A stretch of 64,000 nt of DNA from Neoarius graeffei (lineage: Eukaryota; Chordata; Actinopteri; Siluriformes; Ariidae): contig NC_083590.1 of NCBI RefSeq assembly GCF_027579695.1, positions 20,280,610-20,344,609 of the forward strand. The letters run 5' to 3'. The notes beneath the pieces were generated by a model. That model searched no databases. It had not been told where the DNA came from and was given only the letters and a program-made list of their open reading frames with translations. Positions within the stretch are counted from its first letter, which is position 1. Every line of letters starts with the position of its first letter. Below are positions 60,300 to 64,000 of the stretch, one piece after another. Made by a program: the position numbers and the translations under genes.

Positions 60300-60814
60300 T
60301 ACCCCTTTTCCACCAAATCAGTTCCAGGGCTGGTTCGGGGCCAGTGCTGGTGCACAACTCGTTCAACTTGCGAGCCAGCTGAGAACCAGTTTGCTTTTCC
60401 ATAGCTCGCGGTGCTAAGGGAAGACATCATGTCGCTGTATGCGTCAGTTACGTCGCTACGTTTGCATAAACCTTGGCGCGAATATTGAAGCAAAAACAAC
60501 ACGGAAGCAGCAGCAGCAACAGCAATAATAATAATAATAATAATGGATGACTTTGCGTTTGTACAGCTGCTGTTTCTCGTCGCTTAAAAATGGCAATCTT
60601 TCGTGGTCTTGTTATTGTTGTTGGTCTTAACAACTCCGCCCCCCCGCTGACATAAGCGGTTCTTTCCTCTGGCCCAGCAGAGTGTTGGTGCTAGCCTGGA
60701 AACGGTTTTTCTGGCCCCAGAGCCAGTTCTTTGTCAGTGGAAACAGAAAACCCGGTTCCAAACTAAGCACTGGCCCCGAACCAGCCCTGGAACTGCTTTG
60801 GTGGAAAAGGGGCA
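60300..60814. mobile_element. MITE with CCCCTTTTCCACCAAA ends
   Basis: About 45-bp inverted repeats containing CCCCTTTTCCACCAAA and CAGTTCCAGGGCTGGTTCGG. Gene 1 is uninterrupted near 21,425. Inside, an (AAT)n tract (about 60,522-60,542) precedes ATGGATGACTTTGCG, which reads MDDFAFVQLL before a stop, reminiscent of HARBI1-type starts. Target site not resolved. Confidence 0.75.
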
Positions 60815-62010
60815 TCAGTCATGATTTGGGAGGGTGCCAAAGCTTTTGGCATCAACTGATGACTGAGTCGCTGAACAACTTGTCTACTCAAATAGGAACA
60901 CAAATTATTTAAAAACACAGTAAACAAATGGAACAAAGAGAAAATTATGACACCCTGCAGTGCAGACTGAAAGAAAATCCTGTAATAAACAGTGATCCAT
61001 GACAGGCATATCAGATGCTCGCTGTGAAAGATGAGCATCTGCATGCACAGTTTAGTTTCCAAATCTGTCATTGCTTAACTCTTGAATATTTTCTATCGTG
61101 AATACTATCATTAAAACTCTTATCTCTGCTTTCGAAGGAAATGTATCTGGTTAAGATCTGTTCAGTACTTTGGAAGTAATGGCAGGTTGAAGTTGGTACA
61201 ACAGAGTTCACTCTCCGCTCACAGGATGTCGGGAAACTGGCGGTGTGTTTTGAGTCACAGGGAAGCGGTCAGGCTCTCTCTCTTCTGATTGATTTCCAAC
61301 TGGATTACTCGTGAATATCGATCAGATAACTTTTAGAGGGATGTTCTCTCACTATTTCTGACGAAGTATTCAGCAAAATGTTCCATCTGCTAGTTATGTT
61401 ATGATTCATGGGAGACTTTGAAGTGAGTTTTCATAGCTTTACCTACTTATTTTTTCAAATCAAACTGATTCATGTAAATAAATAACTATTTTAGAATACA
61501 ACTGTAGTTGTTTTGATGAAAAATAGAGATCTTCATGGTTGGAATTATTATTTTTTTAACCAAAAGTCAGAAACACGAGTGTCAATTTCAATTCAGTTAA
61601 CTGGAATTGTTTATTAGATGTGGGTCACACAGTTTTTTCAAGGTTTGCCTTGAAAGCTGTGAATATTAATCAATTTTTTTTTTTTGCGGTCCGGTTTCCA
61701 TCAAATCGTGTGCGCTGATATGAACGCTGCTATTTTTGAGAAATACAAAGGCTTACGGAGCACAAAGAAGGGATTAGAAATAATCTTTTACTACTTTATT
61801 TTGATAGAGAATGGTAGATGTGAAAAGCATTGAAATGTCAATTTATGCATATTTTATAACTATATTTGTAATTAACATTGATTTCTTCTTTGTCATGTAT
61901 AAATGAGAGTTAAGATCAGCTTTATGTCGCACAAATAAATCCATTTGGTGAAACTTCGAAGAAGAGAGTGTACCAATTTAACATTTTACCTAATTAGCAT
62001 AATTAATACT
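60815..62010. other. Gene 2 intron 1, right part
   Basis: Collinear with about 21,430-22,810 of gene 1, minus the SINE there. Poly-T tract at 61,673-61,684. No exon. Confidence 0.55.
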
Positions 62011-62372
62011 CATCTCATCTCATTATCTCTAGCCGCTTTATCCTTCTACAGGGTCGCAGGCAAGCTGGAGCCTATCCCAGCTGACTACGGGCGAAAGGCA
62101 GGGTACACCCTGGACAAGTCGCCAGGTCATCACAGGGCTGACACATAGACAACCATTCACACTCACACCTACGGTCAATTTAGAGTCACCAGTTAACCTA
62201 ATCTGCATGTCTTTGGACTGTGGGGGAAACCGGAGCACCCGGAGGAAACCCACGCGGACACGGGGAGAACATGCAAACTCCACACAGAAAGGCCCTTGCC
62301 GGCCCTGGGGCTCGAACCCAGGACCTTCTTGCTGTGAGGCGACAGCGCTAACCACTACACCACCGTGCCGCC
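62011..62372 (-). repeat. V-SINE-type SINE, full length, gene 2 intron 1
   Basis: Perfect target duplication CATAATTAATACT at 61,998-62,010 and 62,373-62,385. Gene 1 has the empty site near 22,806-22,818. Confidence 0.94.
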
Positions 62373-62914
62373 CATAATTAATACTAATTTGCATAATTTG
62401 TTTTTACTAATTTTTTTCTAACTTTGCATTCAGTGTACAACCATCTGTGTGCCGCCAATTTCTATGTTAATACCTTGAAAAATAAAAAAACGCAATTAAG
62501 AAAAAACATTTGATCTCATTGATTAATGAAGCCCATTTTGGACCACGTGATCCTAATACAGAATATTACAGCAGTTTTCTAAAAATTAAGCAGTTTTTCA
62601 ATCTTTGATTTGTGATATCTCGAGAACAGATAAACATTTTTATTCTGTAAAGACTGTTGTTCTGCATTCAATTCTGAATTCAATGAGACCAGTTTCAAGC
62701 TATTTGGATTGAATTTGAATTTTCACCTGATGTGTCTATTGACATGCCACATCCTGACCTGTATTAATGTTTATTACTGCATTAACTGTTTGGTGATGCA
62801 CAAACAGACAGACAAATAATCAGTCCAGCTTTCTGCATGGTTTCAGTTCCCCCACACTCCGACCCAGACTGATTTATTTGGTAGAACCCAGTATGTATGT
62901 GATGGGCATTTACA

Positions 62915-64000
62915 CCATACTTGCCAACCCTCCCGATTTCGGTGGGAGGCTCCCGATTTTAGCCTCCATCTCCCGCCTCCCAATTGTATTTGTTAAAAAC
63001 TGGATAAATCTCCCGGTTTTGGGAAATCCCTACCGTCAAGTTAAAAATACTCCCGATTACGTCCAATCAGAATCGTATGAGAAACACTGCTGACGTCAAC
63101 TGATTTTTAACCAATCAACGAACAGAATGACAGTCACTTCCGTAATGTCGGATTCACCCAGGCTGTCCAGCATTTTTTTACAAGCAGTCATTCATCATGG
63201 CCACTAAAGCCGATACCAAATGGCAAAAATATGAATGCAAATACCAGGCTGCATGGGAGAATGAATTTCCATGGATAAGCAAATGTTCGAGCAGCCAGTT
63301 ACACATTTTAAGGTAAAGATACCTTAAATTAGAATATAATAGACATTTGAGTGTGAAATTAAACTAGTTTTCCCTACCATTTCAGAAACAAACTATACAA
63401 CTTCTAAAGTGTCTCGTGAAGTGTTGCATGACAGAATTTGTTTGGTGAGTATTTGAATAGTGCGGTAGTGTCTTAGTGCTATTTTGAATTTATGTTTGAA
63501 AGTTTTAAGTGAAAGTTTACAAGTGAATTATCTGGAAAGTGATTGATTTTGATGGAGTTTTGAGGTTTTAAGTGAAAAAGATTACTAGTGAGTGTATTTT
63601 GGTCGTACTAAAATTTTGCATTCGAGTGAATTTCTTTGTGGAGTATATTTTGATAGTATGGTAGTATTTAGATATAGCGCCATTTTTAAATTTTGTTTGA
63701 AAACTTTCAAAGTTTGCAAATGAGCAAATTCCTTTGCTGCATTCCGATAGGATTTGGATAGGATTTCTAGTGCTTTTTAAAAATTCTGCTGGAAAGTGTT
63801 TAGTGAGAGAGATGCATTTTAGTCGTACTAAGACAGTGCAGTATTTATTTAATTGAGTTGTTACTATTTTGGTTAAATCTTATTAAAATGTAATTTATAT
63901 ATGATCTGTGTATTTTTACATGAGCTTAGAGAAGGAAAACACATCTGATGCAATCCAATAATACTTTCATTCACTGTGACCATTTTAAGAAACTATAAAC
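62915..64000 (+). mobile_element. hAT-like element, right end outside the window
   Basis: Interrupts the sequence that in gene 1 leads to the signal-peptide exon (GGGCATTTACAC at 24,434 versus 62,904). It begins ACTTGCCAACCCTCCCGATT and runs past the edge. Contains one coding exon at 63,197-63,312. The AT-rich remainder shows nothing else. Confidence 0.55.
63197..63312 (+). pseudogene. Probable first exon of a hAT-type protein (zinc-finger start)
   Basis: MATKADTKWQKYECKYQAAW, then ENEFPWISKCSSSQLHIL and a donor AAG/GTAAAG at 63,313. The K-Y-x-x-x-W-x-x-E-F-P-W-I pattern begins the zinc-finger region of several fish hAT proteins. The remaining exons are beyond the edge, so it may belong to an intact gene. 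Confidence 0.5.

Noticed and set aside
60448-60633. Poly-leucine peptide
   Set aside because: Antisense of the (AAT)n and CAG-rich tract inside the MITE.

Overview
The window is vertebrate nuclear DNA, almost certainly from a teleost fish. It is AT-rich, has large introns with GT/AG splice sites, is crowded with Tc1-like transposons, and repeatedly carries tRNA-headed SINEs of the DANA/Mermaid type found in cyprinid and catfish genomes. An otophysan fish (possibly a catfish) is a reasonable guess, but the sequence alone does not prove it. There are no operons, CRISPR arrays or functional RNA genes.

The only host genes I can support are two tandem MHC class I alpha-chain paralogs, both on the minus strand. 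Gene 1 (24,578 down to 10,093) is complete: signal peptide, alpha1, alpha2, alpha3, transmembrane and a tiny cytoplasmic exon, giving an open 330-residue reading frame in which every internal exon is in phase 1. Gene 2 (59,469 down to 36,349) has the same exons from alpha1 onward; its signal-peptide exon must lie beyond the right edge. The alpha2 domain lacks the usual Lys-Trp peptide anchors, so I read them as non-classical class I molecules.

The genes sit in a segmental tandem duplication. Block A (start of window to about 24.5 kb) aligns with block B (about 31.36 kb to 62.9 kb). Nearly all length differences are transposon insertions present in one block only, so each block records the empty target site of the other. 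Block A has its own Tc1 at 0.82-2.43 kb, two V-SINE-type SINEs, a 3.5-kb insertion with a HIRAN-domain ORF, a Tc1 nested in a Tc1 (11.5-14.8 kb), two more Tc1s (16.1-19.8 kb) and a hAT-like insertion (23.0-24.4 kb). Block B has a hAT with a dimerisation-domain ORF (34.6-35.3 kb), a Tc1 (37.1-38.7 kb), a LINE containing a SINE containing a hAT containing a Tc1 MITE (39.7-44.4 kb), a Tc1 with a SINE (44.9-46.7 kb), a Kolobok-like THAP element (48.9-50.0 kb), a Tc1 filled with LINE, Harbinger-like and hAT DNA (51.4-56.1 kb), a 994-bp palindrome (56.3-57.3 kb), an ISL2EU-like element (57.5-58.85 kb), a MITE (60.3 kb) and a SINE (62.0 kb). These insertions stretch intron 3 from 3.5 kb in gene 1 to 11.6 kb in gene 2.

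The spacer between the blocks (24.6-31.3 kb) carries the 5' flank of gene 1, a Penelope-like fragment with a Harbinger-type insertion, a 40-bp minisatellite and a hAT foldback element. No second host gene family was recognised. The points most worth following up are the paired filled/empty sites, a Tc1 that appears to carry flanking DNA from another Tc1 in the same window, a 40-bp micro-inversion between the paralogs, and the uneven divergence of the MHC domains.
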